From: Saccharomyces mikatae IFO 1815
Lineage: Eukaryota > Ascomycota > Saccharomycetes > Saccharomycetales > Saccharomycetaceae
Assembly (NCBI RefSeq): GCF_947241705.1
Contig: NC_079267.1
Span: 434,001 to 498,000 of the forward strand
Reading direction: 5' to 3'
Length of the DNA: 64,000 nucleotides
Under the pieces are notes generated by a model. That model was not told the DNA's origin. It was given only the letters and a program-made list of their open reading frames with translations, and ran no database searches. Each line of letters opens with the position of its first letter. Positions within the stretch are counted from its first letter, which is position 1. A program made the position numbers and the translations under genes. Below are positions 1 to 9,722 of this stretch, in pieces.

Positions 1-76
1 CATTATTGATGGTACCCCTTCAGAACTTTTTGATATAGTCAAAAAATTGGTTACGGATATGCTAGCCAAAATCTAA
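1..76 (+). CDS. CFT2: 3' end of CFT2 (cleavage and polyadenylation factor subunit)
   Basis: The first 76 bases read as the last 24 codons of a gene that enters from the left, ending in TAA at 74-76; the visible C-terminus ends in DMLAKI. So short a tail cannot be assigned by sequence alone. The call rests on position: in Saccharomyces the gene before MSL5 on the same strand is CFT2/YLR115W, a metallo-beta-lactamase/beta-CASP family subunit of the mRNA 3'-end processing complex CPF. The catalytic-like domains lie outside the window. The gap to MSL5 is 287 bp. Confidence 0.7.
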   Translation, partial: IIDGTPSELFDIVKKLVTDMLAKI

Positions 77-363
77 CCTTATTTTATATACAATTTTGTA
101 AGTTTATGTTCTACCTATAGTGTACGACGTATTATAAATTTCCATGTGTCTTACACTATTGTCTCTATGTAGCGCTCTAACTCACTATTAACGGTAGAAT
201 GCTTTTAATTTCTTTCTTTTTCCAGCTGAAAATTAAAACTTCTTAGATATAGAATTATTGCCCTAATTTGCTACAAGCACCATTCCACGTATAGTAAAAG
301 TAAGTTCTTGAAGAATTACAGGGAAGATAATTCCGCACACTTTGAGGACAAAAGCGGATTAGT

Positions 364-1740
364 ATGACAGACAAAAAAGTTGAAGTCCCTCCAAACGTCA
401 ACCCCTCATTATGGAGAAAAAATTCCATAGAGAGCAATGTTCATCGATACAATTCTCTTCCATCCAAAATTAGTGGGGCTCTCACTAGAGAACAAATATA
501 TTCATACCAAGTTATGTTCAGGATTCAGGAGATTACCATCAAGCTACGCACGAAGGACTTTGTTCCGCCGTCGAGAAAGAACAGATCACCTTCTCCGCCA
601 CCAGTTTATGATGCCCAAGGTAAAAGAACCAATACTCGTGAACAGAGATATAGAAAGAAATTGGAGGATGAACGTATTAAGTTAGTTGAGATAGCGTTAA
701 AGGCTATCCCTTATTTTGTTCCTCCAGATGATTACAAAAGGCCAACGAAATTTCAGGATAAGTATTATATCCCGGTGGATCAGTACCCTGACGTTAATTT
801 TGTTGGTTTATTATTAGGCCCTCGTGGGCGTACGTTAAGAAAATTACAGGAGGATTCTAACTGTAAGATTGCAATCAGGGGAAGAGGTTCAGTTAAAGAA
901 GGCAAAAATGCAAGTGATTTACCTCCAGGCGCTATGAACTTTGAGGATCCCTTGCACTGCCTAATTATCGCTGATTCAGAAGATAAGATTCAAAAGGGTA
1001 TAAAGGTTTGTCAAAACATTGTTATTAAAGCAGTGACATCTCCCGAGGGTCAAAATGATTTGAAACGTGGGCAACTAAGAGAATTGGCAGAACTCAATGG
1101 TACTCTGAGAGAAGATAATAGGCCGTGTCCGATCTGTGGTTTAAAAGATCATAAAAGGTATGATTGCCCAAATAGGAATATTCCAAATATACAGAGTATT
1201 GTGTGTAAATCATGTGGGCAAACCGGACATTTTAGCAGAGATTGTAAATCAGTAATTCAAAGAACGAGCCGCTTTGACAGAGTTGCCACTGTACATAATA
1301 GCTCGCCAATACAGAGTAAGGACATACACTATAATAGTAATTCTTTCCCAACTCAAGCACCGAAAAGATCTCGTTTTGATAATAATGCAATGGATATTCC
1401 TTCAAGGTTCCCAACCTCATCACGTTATGCACCAACACCCTCGCCGCCCGCGTCACATATTCCAAACCGAGCTCAAAACGTGGCCTCTACACCTCCTCCT
1501 GGACTAGCTTCAAGTAACTTCAGTTCTGGAGTCCCAGGAATGGCTCCTTTGCCACTACATAGCCCTCCAGAGTCGGAGCAACCAAAATTTGCTCTACCGC
1601 CACCCCCTGGTATGACTGCGGTACAATCCTCAATTTCACCCCCCCCTGGACTAAATGGCCCTCCTGGGTTCTCTAATAATACAGACATTGACCTTAACAA
1701 AATTAAACCTCCAGGACTTCAAGGGCCTCCCGGACTATAG
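364..1740 (+). CDS. MSL5: Branchpoint-binding protein Msl5 (SF1/BBP)
   Basis: 458 residues from an ATG. This is the yeast SF1 homologue, which binds the intron branchpoint TACTAAC in the commitment complex and bridges to U1 snRNP and Mud2 in the nucleus. Visible features in order: a helix-hairpin N-terminal part, a KH/QUA2 domain at about 135-240 with the GPRG loop at 152-155, and two CCHC zinc knuckles (C255-C268 and C281-C294, both C-x2-C-x4-H-x4-C). A proline-rich tail follows from about 330, with several PPGL-type motifs that in the family contact splicing partners such as Prp40. It is somewhat shorter than the roughly 476 residues I recall for S. cerevisiae, and the tail is the likely place for the difference. 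It converges on CLF1, another splicing gene, with 210 bp between stops. Confidence 0.96.
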   Translation: MTDKKVEVPPNVNPSLWRKNSIESNVHRYNSLPSKISGALTREQIYSYQVMFRIQEITIKLRTKDFVPPSRKNRSPSPPPVYDAQGKRTNTREQRYRKKLEDERIKLVEIALKAIPYFVPPDDYKRPTKFQDKYYIPVDQYPDVNFVGLLLGPRGRTLRKLQEDSNCKIAIRGRGSVKEGKNASDLPPGAMNFEDPLHCLIIADSEDKIQKGIKVCQNIVIKAVTSPEGQNDLKRGQLRELAELNGTLREDNRPCPICGLKDHKRYDCPNRNIPNIQSIVCKSCGQTGHFSRDCKSVIQRTSRFDRVATVHNSSPIQSKDIHYNSNSFPTQAPKRSRFDNNAMDIPSRFPTSSRYAPTPSPPASHIPNRAQNVASTPPPGLASSNFSSGVPGMAPLPLHSPPESEQPKFALPPPPGMTAVQSSISPPPGLNGPPGFSNNTDIDLNKIKPPGLQGPPGL

Positions 1741-1950
1741 CTCCCATTATACACTTATTGCATTTTTCGGTTAAATTTGAGGTATGTACTCTCTATTTTT
1801 GCACACTTCCAGTCTAGTGATTTTTACCACTCTTGTTATTATTAAATTTTGATATTTAATTTACTTACTAGCTTATTTTACTACTGCTCAATTTTCAAGG
1901 CGTGAACTTTTGGAACGAAAACAACTTTCCATGGTAGCCTTACCTTTTAT

Positions 1951-4014
1951 TTAAAGCACTTGTTCCTGTTTCCATTTTTTGGCTAATTCTAAGAACTTTG
2001 ACGGTTTCCGCTTGTCATCGTCTATATCATCAGGAAACACGTAGTCTACAAACTCCTCTTCTATGCCATTTTGTACCTTTGACTTTTTGACTGTTTTAGG
2101 GAACCTCTTTTTGACAATTTCTTGATCGACTTCACTACCGTAACTTTCTTCATAGTCCTTAAGTGCTTCTAAAATAGACAGTCTCCCTTTTTTATCATTC
2201 TTATCCTTGAAAAACTTTACGGCCTCCTCGAAGACATTTCTGGCCTCTACCTTATTTTCATCGGTGATTTCGAACTCAATATTTTCATTTACATTTTCAC
2301 TTTGTAGCTTTGCTAGATCTGATAGTTGTTGTTCCGTCGGTGTTGAGCTTTGATACATGGCAAATTCGATCCAACTTTGGATGGAATATTCATTCAGTTC
2401 CAAATAGTATCTATAAAGCTTCCTTGCCTTTTCAAATTCTTGTGACTCTGTCTCGAATGTAATGTATTTTTGAAGCAGTTCGATTTTATCTTCCCTTGTC
2501 AGAAACTGAAAATTCTCATCCAGTGCAATTGTGTATATGCCTCTAACTCTGTCCCAATCTCCTAAATTTTCTTCTAATTCTGCATATTGTGACCAAATTT
2601 GTAAATCAGAGGGCCGAAATTCAATAAATTTTTCGTATATTTTTCTTACACGATCAAATTCTTTTAACTTGACTTCCAGTTCAATGTAACCTTTGAAAAT
2701 TTTGGCCCTGGGACATGAACCAATGGCTTTACCTAAAATTTTTCTCGCCTTTGTTATGTCATCATGTCGTATTAAAAATTTGGCATACATTATCCATACT
2801 TTTGAGAAAGTAAAATGCTCATGAGGGATAATAGTGTTGATTAATCTTTGAAAAAGTTCGTCTTCCAAAAGCGAATCTTCGAGTTCTAGCTCAACATAGC
2901 ATATATATCTCATCCATAGATAAATGTATCTTTTCCAGTGAAGAGTCTTCGATAATACTTTTGGTCGGCTGTCCACGATGGCTTTTTCAAAAGATTGCAT
3001 TATTTGGTCAGGAAAACTTTCCAAGATAAGATCTAAATACAGCCACCAAGTGTCATAATCATATACGTTACGAGTCAATGTCGTTTCATAGTCCATTTTC
3101 CTTTTATAACTAATAGTTTCTTCTATAGAGTTTATATTACCGAATTGTTTTTCAAAATCCAACAGTCCATTTTTAAGTAATAGATTGGAAGGCCACTTCT
3201 CTATAGAAATTCTATAAAGGGCAGTAGACCTTTCGTATTCTTGTTGTGTAGCTTCCCAATGGGCAAATGAATTTACTAATTTTGCAACTTCGGCATCGGA
3301 CCAAATTTGCAGATTTTGAAGGTTAGCTATGGTGTCTAACGCTAACGAGTATACGCTTCTTGTAGATTCATAATTGCCATGTCTATTTTCAAACTTGACC
3401 CAATTTAGCCACGTTTGAATTTGGGGATGAACCATGACATATTTGGAATAGATTTCTCTTACGCTGTTCCAACTTCTCTGTCTTATTTCAAAATCAACAA
3501 AAGAATTCCATGCATTGATGCCTGGTTCCAAAGAGCACCACTTGGCGTATAACGATCGTACAATATCGATATTATTCAACGACTCTTCGACTATGAGATA
3601 CTTATACCATAACTTGTCTACTCTGGGCAATGTACTGATAGCCCTGTTCAAAAGGTTTCTAGCGTGGTTAACGCATTTGGATTTCAGTTCAGCATCAATG
3701 TATCGTACCCATAGTGGGATAAAGGAACTATCTACTAGTAAAGCTCTTTCAAAGATGGATCTGGCACGCCTCATATCATGTTGTTCTATTTCGAATTGCG
3801 CGTAGCGGATCCATTGGCCCATGTCAAGTCTATTTCTCTTCAAGTAACCCTCATATTCTGTTCTTTTTCTCCTTTGGTACTCTCGAAGCTCTTCCAAGTC
3901 TAGTATATCAATGTTAGTGGATCCTTTTGCTTTCTGGCCCTTCTTGTACACATCCCGTAGGATCTGCTCCGCTGAGATATGCGTATTGATAGCTGCTGAT
4001 CCTGAAGAGTCCAT
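1951..4014 (-). CDS. CLF1: Clf1, HAT/TPR-repeat splicing factor (Crooked neck homologue)
   Basis: 687 residues, the usual family length, starting at an ATG on the minus strand. Clf1 is a scaffold of the NineTeen-associated spliceosome that helps the U4/U6.U5 tri-snRNP join; it is also known as Syf3. The protein is almost entirely half-a-TPR (HAT) repeats from about residue 40 to 600, with the recurring W-x2-Y-x2-F/L-E pattern (for example WIRYAQFEIE, WIEFAMYQ). A charged, lysine-rich C-terminus follows. The N-terminal segment contains a QRRKRTEYEG-like stretch typical of Crooked neck proteins. The stop faces the MSL5 stop; upstream lies TML25 on the same strand. Confidence 0.96.
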   Translation of the reverse strand: MDSSGSAAINTHISAEQILRDVYKKGQKAKGSTNIDILDLEELREYQRRKRTEYEGYLKRNRLDMGQWIRYAQFEIEQHDMRRARSIFERALLVDSSFIPLWVRYIDAELKSKCVNHARNLLNRAISTLPRVDKLWYKYLIVEESLNNIDIVRSLYAKWCSLEPGINAWNSFVDFEIRQRSWNSVREIYSKYVMVHPQIQTWLNWVKFENRHGNYESTRSVYSLALDTIANLQNLQIWSDAEVAKLVNSFAHWEATQQEYERSTALYRISIEKWPSNLLLKNGLLDFEKQFGNINSIEETISYKRKMDYETTLTRNVYDYDTWWLYLDLILESFPDQIMQSFEKAIVDSRPKVLSKTLHWKRYIYLWMRYICYVELELEDSLLEDELFQRLINTIIPHEHFTFSKVWIMYAKFLIRHDDITKARKILGKAIGSCPRAKIFKGYIELEVKLKEFDRVRKIYEKFIEFRPSDLQIWSQYAELEENLGDWDRVRGIYTIALDENFQFLTREDKIELLQKYITFETESQEFEKARKLYRYYLELNEYSIQSWIEFAMYQSSTPTEQQLSDLAKLQSENVNENIEFEITDENKVEARNVFEEAVKFFKDKNDKKGRLSILEALKDYEESYGSEVDQEIVKKRFPKTVKKSKVQNGIEEEFVDYVFPDDIDDDKRKPSKFLELAKKWKQEQVL

Positions 4015-4201
4015 CCGAACAATCTCACTGTGATTTTACCTTGAATTCCTTTGATTTATTTACTATTAACTTGCATAACCGTTTAATCTCATCATCCCAC
4101 CTATTCGAGATAAAGCTCTTTGATTTTCCATCGTGTCCTACGGACGTATATACTGTATTTAATAAACTTATACTTATGAGACACAGTACCAATTGAAAGG
4201 G

Positions 4202-4885
4202 CTATAATGATAAACACTTTCTCATGAAAGCAGCCAAGTCTTCCAGTTCATCAGGAACAGTAGAATGGGCCATGCCACTATATACCTTAAATTCATAATC
4301 TTGTATCCCACAATTTTCTTGATAAAACTGTTTTGCCTTCTTACCAAGAGAAATAGGAACTACTGGATCCATATCACCATGACCATGAAAAACCGGTGTC
4401 TTTACATTGATACTGTTCTTATGCTGCTTCAGAATTCCTGGAATAGAACAGAATCCAGACAAAGACACTATACCACCAATCTTCCAAGGTAAAGTAACAG
4501 AAGTTGCCAGAGCTAATGCGGCGCCTTGAGAAAAGCCCCCAATAATAATATTTTCCGGTTTAATCCCCTTGTCAATTTCCTGTTTAACTGTCTTTTCAAT
4601 GGAACTCAAAGAATTCATAAAACCATCGCCATCAATTTTTGAAATACTAGTGTCCCATTCCAAGATGTCAAACCAAGCAGGCATCAAGGCACCGCCGTTT
4701 GCTGTCACATGGATTTCTGGAGCATTAGGGAACACAAAATTAGTTTGCCCAAACGTGGCAGAGTCTCTCTGCTGTAAATATTGAGCTAGAAATCCCCATC
4801 CTGAGCCAGTATCGCCTAGTCCATGCAAAAATATGATAGTTTGACGAGCCGGCTGAACTTTTGCAGCGACTCTAAGCCCATTCAT
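4202..4885 (-). CDS. TML25: Acyl-protein thioesterase (YLR118C, Tml25/APT1 family)
   Basis: 227 residues, an alpha/beta hydrolase that removes palmitate from proteins in the cytosol (APT1/LYPLA family). The catalytic triad is visible: S119 in the nucleophile elbow GFSQG (117-121), D173 within the segment HGDMDPVVP, and H207 in GMAHS. The N-terminal strand ends in HGLGDTGSGW, the oxyanion loop of this family. The length equals that of the S. cerevisiae protein. The start is an ATG, about 205 bp from the divergently transcribed SRN2 start. No signal peptide or membrane segment is seen, which fits a soluble enzyme. Confidence 0.93.
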   Translation of the reverse strand: MNGLRVAAKVQPARQTIIFLHGLGDTGSGWGFLAQYLQQRDSATFGQTNFVFPNAPEIHVTANGGALMPAWFDILEWDTSISKIDGDGFMNSLSSIEKTVKQEIDKGIKPENIIIGGFSQGAALALATSVTLPWKIGGIVSLSGFCSIPGILKQHKNSINVKTPVFHGHGDMDPVVPISLGKKAKQFYQENCGIQDYEFKVYSGMAHSTVPDELEDLAAFMRKCLSL

Positions 4886-5089
4886 ATTCGATAATCTTCA
4901 AGTCGGGATTATACTATATATTTTTATTCTTGTCGTCTTTTGCTAACCTTTTCTTTTTATAGAGAAAGACATTTTTCTCTAGAATGGGCGTTCCAAGAAG
5001 AAGGACGTAAAGTCAAAACAAACCTAACGATAAAAGCGAGTGAAATAAGGGGTCTGAATATAGACAAGTCCGATATTAGTAGAGAAAAC

Positions 5090-5641
5090 ATGAATGCAGC
5101 ATCAGCACCGAGTGTCCAAGAGGGAGTAAATAGAAGGAATACGAATATTCCTTTACCTGAAGGAATTCATCTTCTATCATCGAAAGAGATAATCGATCTA
5201 ATTCAAACTCACAGACATCAATTGGAGCTATATGTCACAAAATTCAATCCCCTAACAGATTATGCTGAGAAAATCAATGCTTTCAGAGACCAATTTAAAC
5301 AACTAGAAGATAATTTTGAAGAATTAAATCAACAAAAAAATAAGGTTCAATCCCTATTAGAAGAATGCAGGATTCTAGAATCCAAATACGTAGCCAGCTG
5401 GCAAGATTATCATTTAGAATTCTCAGAGAAGTATGGTAACATAGCAATGAGGAAAAAACTAGAGCAAAAAACCAAAAAACTTGATGAGGAGAGTTCGCAA
5501 TTAGAAACTTCGATGAGGACCATCGAGTCGGCAGATGACTTAGAACAATTCATTAAAAATTATATGGATATACGAACGCAATATCATTTGAGAAGAGAGA
5601 AACTAGCAACCTGGGAAAGCCAAGGTGATTTGAGATACTAA
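5090..5641 (+). CDS. SRN2: ESCRT-I subunit Srn2/Vps37
   Basis: 183 residues from the first in-frame ATG (5090), which has A at -3. The open frame continues upstream to 4940 but without any ATG, so I chose 5090. The S. cerevisiae protein is longer (about 213 residues as I recall), so the N-terminus is the weak point. The product is the Vps37 subunit of ESCRT-I, which sorts ubiquitinated cargo into multivesicular bodies at endosomes. Residues from about 40 to the end form a helical coiled Mod(r) domain rich in E, K and Q (for example ELNQQKNKVQSLLEE). The gene converges on YPS1. Confidence 0.88.
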   Translation: MNAASAPSVQEGVNRRNTNIPLPEGIHLLSSKEIIDLIQTHRHQLELYVTKFNPLTDYAEKINAFRDQFKQLEDNFEELNQQKNKVQSLLEECRILESKYVASWQDYHLEFSEKYGNIAMRKKLEQKTKKLDEESSQLETSMRTIESADDLEQFIKNYMDIRTQYHLRREKLATWESQGDLRY

Positions 5642-5968
5642 TACAGAAAAAAAGCACTATTACGAATTCATACGTACATATATATATAATCTGCTCTGCA
5701 ACTTATTATAGATACCAAACAGATTATTAGGAGGTTAAGTCCTTTACTTGTATTAGATATCTCAAGTAGGTATAGCAAGAAAAAGGAATAATAATGTTAA
5801 TAGTGACATAGCTCAATGAATAAAATAAACAATTATAAACTAATATGACGACCGCCAATGTAAAGTACAAAAAATAAAAATAAAATTACTTGAATAGGAG
5901 CAGTAATTTACCCCCAAAAACTCCCACTGGCATGAAAACGTGAATGTCTAAACTTCGTGCAACGGTTT
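5642..5968. other. Intergenic, convergent SRN2/YPS1 ends
   Basis: AT-rich 327-bp gap between two converging genes, with TA runs near 5680 that could serve as polyadenylation efficiency elements. I see no gene, repeat or RNA in it. Confidence 0.6.
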
Positions 5969-7687
5969 TTAAATGAATGCAAAAAGAAGAGAAAATAATG
6001 TAAGAGGCAAGGATGGTGCAATGCAATCAGCAGCATTTCTTTTGCTTGATGTAGAAGTGGCGGATGCAGTACTTGATGTCACGTTGCCGCTAAAGGAAGC
6101 AGTTTGCGAAGAGTCTACAGTAAATATGTTACCACCAGTAACAATAGTCGCGCTTGTAGACCAAGTATTTGTATAGCCCGGTGCCTTTACGGCGCTTGGA
6201 ATAGAGGAGGAAATAACTTCGATATTTTCAGTTGTGGTATTATATTGAGCTTGAGCCATAGATATTTCAAGATTGTCCAAATCATAGACCACGTACGCGT
6301 TGGTCAAGAACGAATCACCCAAAATGGTACCCGTATTATCGCTTGTTGGGATGATACCGAGAAGACACGTACTGCCCGTACTCAAAATAAAACTGGAAAG
6401 TGATGCATTGATGTGAAAACCACCAAAATCAAACACTATCTGCGTACTATCATCGGATGGGCAATCCAGTACGTAATATCCTAGCCTGTAAGAGTACTGT
6501 GCACCTATTTCGTCAGCAATTAAAGCTACCACTGTTTCAGGCAAATAAGTTAAAGTGGTACCAGAATCTAATAGGGCGGGTATTTTGGTGGTTGTCAAAG
6601 TTTTTTCGCCATTCTTAGAATCACTGACGCCAATACCATTGATGGTTACATCAAACTGAATGGGAGAGCTAAAACCACTTGCACTCAGCGTGTTTACAAT
6701 GGGAATGGTATATAGAGTACCAGTATACTTACTATGGTCCACGGCTCCGAACAAAATGGTGCCATGTTCAGCGTCCGAATCGTTCAAGTACAAAGAATAT
6801 GCGTTGGTTTTGATAGCACCAGAATTCTTCAATACGATGGGAAAATTGTCGTATTTAAAAGGCCTCCTGCCACGCGATGCAGTAGAACCAGAATAAGTGA
6901 CTTCTAATTCAGGTAAACCAATACCTAACACACCCATAGTAGAGTTTGTCTCGTTTGCAACGGCAAAGGACAATCCGGTAACATTCAAGTCACTCAAGTC
7001 TAAAACGTCCGTACCGAAAGTACCAGAGGCAAAAGTTCCGTCACCATAGCTGATACTGAAGTAGGTGTTGTTTGATCTGAAAGTAGAAGAGTCTGATGTG
7101 GTAAATGTCCCATATTCTTTACAGTCCATGGTAGCTTCCGATGCAGGCACGGATTGAGTTGCTGTTTCTGAACTCCCTCCTGATCCCGTTGCCGTGGGAC
7201 CTATCAGGCCACCTGTTCCTGTTAGCCAGCCAAATGGATTTATGTCATTTACCAAAGCTCCACTGCTCGACGAATCATCACGTTTGTCAATAACACGCCT
7301 CCGGCTATTGCTTCTGGTGTCCGAGGAACAATATGGATTGTTGGAGCCCATAATCCATAGATCGGAGGAGCCTGTATCCACGAGAACGGTTACATTCTGT
7401 GGTGGTGAACCCACATCCAACTCCACCGAATAAAAACTTTGCTGGTTGGTAATTATGATTTCCTCATAACCGTCTGCTCTCTTAAAAAGATGCGCCTCTG
7501 GTTTTTTATCCCTGCCGACGTTGTCTAGCGAGTCCCCGTAAAGCTTATGGAAGGGCAGCTTGACAAACTTGGAGTTCGAGTCGTCGTCATCATTGTCGCG
7601 CTTGCTTGCTACCGGTATTATCTTTGCAAGCACCTGCAAAGCAAAGAGTGACGAAAGTACCGCAGATCTCACAGTTGCCAGTCTCAT
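5969..7687 (-). CDS. YPS1: Yapsin 1, GPI-anchored aspartyl protease
   Basis: 572 residues from an ATG. Yapsins are cell-surface proteases that cut after basic residues and help cell-wall maintenance and shedding of GPI proteins. In order: a signal peptide (about 1-21), a propeptide ending at K69-R70, catalytic D104 in DTGSSDLW, and a loop at about 117-190 carrying a second dibasic site (KR 135-136). Then come the flap region with YGDGTF, second catalytic D374 in LDSGTTLTYLP, a Ser/Thr-rich stalk, and a hydrophobic C-terminal GPI signal preceded by small residues after KRN. The dibasic loop is where the S. cerevisiae enzyme is cut into two linked subunits. It is tandem with the paralogue YPS3. 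Confidence 0.95.
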   Translation of the reverse strand: MRLATVRSAVLSSLFALQVLAKIIPVASKRDNDDDDSNSKFVKLPFHKLYGDSLDNVGRDKKPEAHLFKRADGYEEIIITNQQSFYSVELDVGSPPQNVTVLVDTGSSDLWIMGSNNPYCSSDTRSNSRRRVIDKRDDSSSSGALVNDINPFGWLTGTGGLIGPTATGSGGSSETATQSVPASEATMDCKEYGTFTTSDSSTFRSNNTYFSISYGDGTFASGTFGTDVLDLSDLNVTGLSFAVANETNSTMGVLGIGLPELEVTYSGSTASRGRRPFKYDNFPIVLKNSGAIKTNAYSLYLNDSDAEHGTILFGAVDHSKYTGTLYTIPIVNTLSASGFSSPIQFDVTINGIGVSDSKNGEKTLTTTKIPALLDSGTTLTYLPETVVALIADEIGAQYSYRLGYYVLDCPSDDSTQIVFDFGGFHINASLSSFILSTGSTCLLGIIPTSDNTGTILGDSFLTNAYVVYDLDNLEISMAQAQYNTTTENIEVISSSIPSAVKAPGYTNTWSTSATIVTGGNIFTVDSSQTASFSGNVTSSTASATSTSSKRNAADCIAPSLPLTLFSLLFAFI

Positions 7688-8198
7688 ATGATATAGTGTA
7701 ATATAAAATTGGTACTCAATTTGTCTTTTTTCTATGTTATGTATTGATTATACAGAAAAGCCAATTGCGTGTTGCTTAATATTCATCCAATTGCGGAGAA
7801 AGGAACAAACATAAAGGAAAGGAAGAAAGTAAATCCTTTTTCACCACCCGTCTCTTAAGTATTCAGTTTTCCCTGTTTCTATTTAAATGCACGAATTTTA
7901 GGAGAAACCTTAATTTTTTCGGACACATCAATGAAACGAAAATTACTCAGGGCGCAGTATAAAAGGAGCGAAAAGCCCCTCCGTCTATAATGGATGAGGC
8001 GGTGACAGAGGAGGAGGAGGAAGAAGGGGACAGAGGCAGTGTTGCAAGAAGGTATTTTGGCGTCATGTAAAGTCTAGCGGTCTGATTGACGCTTCAGAAC
8101 GTGTTCTTTAGAAATAATATTATTTAAAAGTACTTTTCTTAGTGTCGTGAAAGAAGGAAAGGAAGAATGTCTATATATGTATATTGTCTGTTGTTCTC
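7688..8198. promoter_or_regulatory. YPS1 upstream region and YPS3 3' region
   Basis: 511 bp between the tandem yapsin genes; it must hold the YPS3 terminator and the YPS1 promoter. The most obvious structure is a purine-only-like tract at about 8003-8037 (GAGGAGGAGGAAGAAGGGG core). I do not recognise a specific binding site with confidence, although YPS1 is known to respond to cell-wall stress in S. cerevisiae. Confidence 0.5.
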
Positions 8199-9722
8199 TT
8201 AGGAGAAGAAAATGGTAAGAATGACTAATGAAGGCAGTAGTAGTAAACCCAACGTAGAGCTCGAGATTGCAGCCGAATTGACAGCGGCCATTTGAAGAGC
8301 CCTCTTGCTCTTATGAGTTGACTTTGCGCTGCTGGTAGTGCTTGTTTTCCTGGTTCTGCTTGATCTAGTAGAAGTGGAAGTAGTACCGTTGGAAATGCGC
8401 ATACTGGTAAAAATATTACCACCGGATGTAACGGAGGCGTAGGTAGACCAAGTGTTGTTGTAGCTAGGGGCCCTTGTTGCACCTGGAACTGTGGACTTAA
8501 TGGCTTCGATGTTCTCTTTGGCCTTGCCGTACTTGGCCTGTGCTAGAGATATCTCGTAGTTATCTAAATCGTAGACCACGTAGGCGTTTCTCAAGAAGGA
8601 GTCGCCAAGAATAGCAGTGGCGTTGCCCGCTTGTGGGATTAGCGCCAAAGCACAGGTCCCCACACTGGTCTGCATAGTGAAGTCGGACAGAGGCGCATTG
8701 ATGCGGAAGCCACCAAAGTCGAAGGCTATGCTGGTCTTATTGTCGCTTGAGGGACATGTGTACTCGTAATAGCCCAATGTCTTGGAATACGAGGCGTTCA
8801 AGCTCTTCGCTAACAATGCCACTGCCTGGGAGGGCAGATATGTTAGTGTCGTACCTGAATCAAGCAGAGCCGGGAACTTGGTGGTAGTCAACGTGGTGTT
8901 GCGCTTGTCAGTTTGCAGACCAAGTCCCTGCAAAGTGACGTCAAACGCTACCGGATGCTGGTAACCTTGTGACTTGTACATATTAACCAGCGGGATGGTA
9001 TACAGTTGGCCCTCGTACTTGCTATGATCGACAGCACCGAAGAGGATGCTACCCGAGGCTTGTGACTCGTCATTAAGGAAGAGAGAGTATGCAGTCGCAT
9101 CGATGGCTCCAGAGTGCTTCAGAAACAAGGGAAAATTGTCGTATTCGTAGCTTCTCTTATCCATCACGGCGACCTTCCCAGAATAGGTGACTTCGAGCGT
9201 GGACAGACCAATCCCGAGCACACCAAAAGTCGAGTTAGATTCGTTAGCCACGGCAAACGGTAGGCCGCTGAGGTCTAAGTTGTTGTATTTAAGCTTGTCT
9301 TGACCGAACGCACCTTCTGCAAAGGTCCCATCTCCGTAAGCGGCATAGAAAGGCGAGGACTTGTTGGCTTTGAACGTCGACGACTTACTCTTGTCGAATA
9401 CGCCGTACTGGTCACAGTCCATCACCGAACCGCAGTAGGGGTTCCCCTTTCCTGGAACCCACAAGTCTGCTGACCCTGTGTCCAGCAGCACAGTTAGATT
9501 TTGTGAAGGCGTACCGATAGCTAGCTCAACAGAATAGAAACTCTGCTCATTGGCCAGTACGAAGTTCTCATGGCCGCTAGATCTCTTGCTCAGTACACTA
9601 CTTTCGCTGTTCCCCTTTTTGACGAAGGGCATCTTGACGTACTTCCCTTCGGGAAGTACTCTACCTACCGCTAGACTACTCAAGACTGTTAAAGAAACCG
9701 CTGCCGCCAATAGAACTTTCAT
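8199..9722 (-). CDS. YPS3: Yapsin 3, GPI-anchored aspartyl protease
   Basis: 507 residues from the ATG at 9722. The open frame runs 29 codons further upstream but begins with GTG, and only the 9722 start places a signal peptide (MKVLLAAAVSLTVLSSLAVG) at the N-terminus. A propeptide ends at K46-R47. Catalytic aspartates are D81 (DTGSADLW) and D288 (LDSGTT). Unlike YPS1 it lacks the long loop after the first catalytic site, going from GNPYCG directly to MDCDQYG. A Ser/Thr/Arg/Lys-rich stalk and a hydrophobic tail indicate GPI anchoring at the plasma membrane or wall. GC content is visibly higher than in YPS1. It is a tandem paralogue of YPS1. Confidence 0.94.
   Translation of the reverse strand: MKVLLAAAVSLTVLSSLAVGRVLPEGKYVKMPFVKKGNSESSVLSKRSSGHENFVLANEQSFYSVELAIGTPSQNLTVLLDTGSADLWVPGKGNPYCGSVMDCDQYGVFDKSKSSTFKANKSSPFYAAYGDGTFAEGAFGQDKLKYNNLDLSGLPFAVANESNSTFGVLGIGLSTLEVTYSGKVAVMDKRSYEYDNFPLFLKHSGAIDATAYSLFLNDESQASGSILFGAVDHSKYEGQLYTIPLVNMYKSQGYQHPVAFDVTLQGLGLQTDKRNTTLTTTKFPALLDSGTTLTYLPSQAVALLAKSLNASYSKTLGYYEYTCPSSDNKTSIAFDFGGFRINAPLSDFTMQTSVGTCALALIPQAGNATAILGDSFLRNAYVVYDLDNYEISLAQAKYGKAKENIEAIKSTVPGATRAPSYNNTWSTYASVTSGGNIFTSMRISNGTTSTSTRSSRTRKTSTTSSAKSTHKSKRALQMAAVNSAAISSSTLGLLLLPSLVILTIFFS

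Noticed and set aside
4920-5089. Possible intron 3' end (TGCTAAC, pyrimidine tract, TATAG) and a longer SRN2 reading frame
   Set aside because: No plausible 5' splice site lies between TML25 and this point, and the frame upstream of 5090 has no ATG. The resemblance is probably chance.
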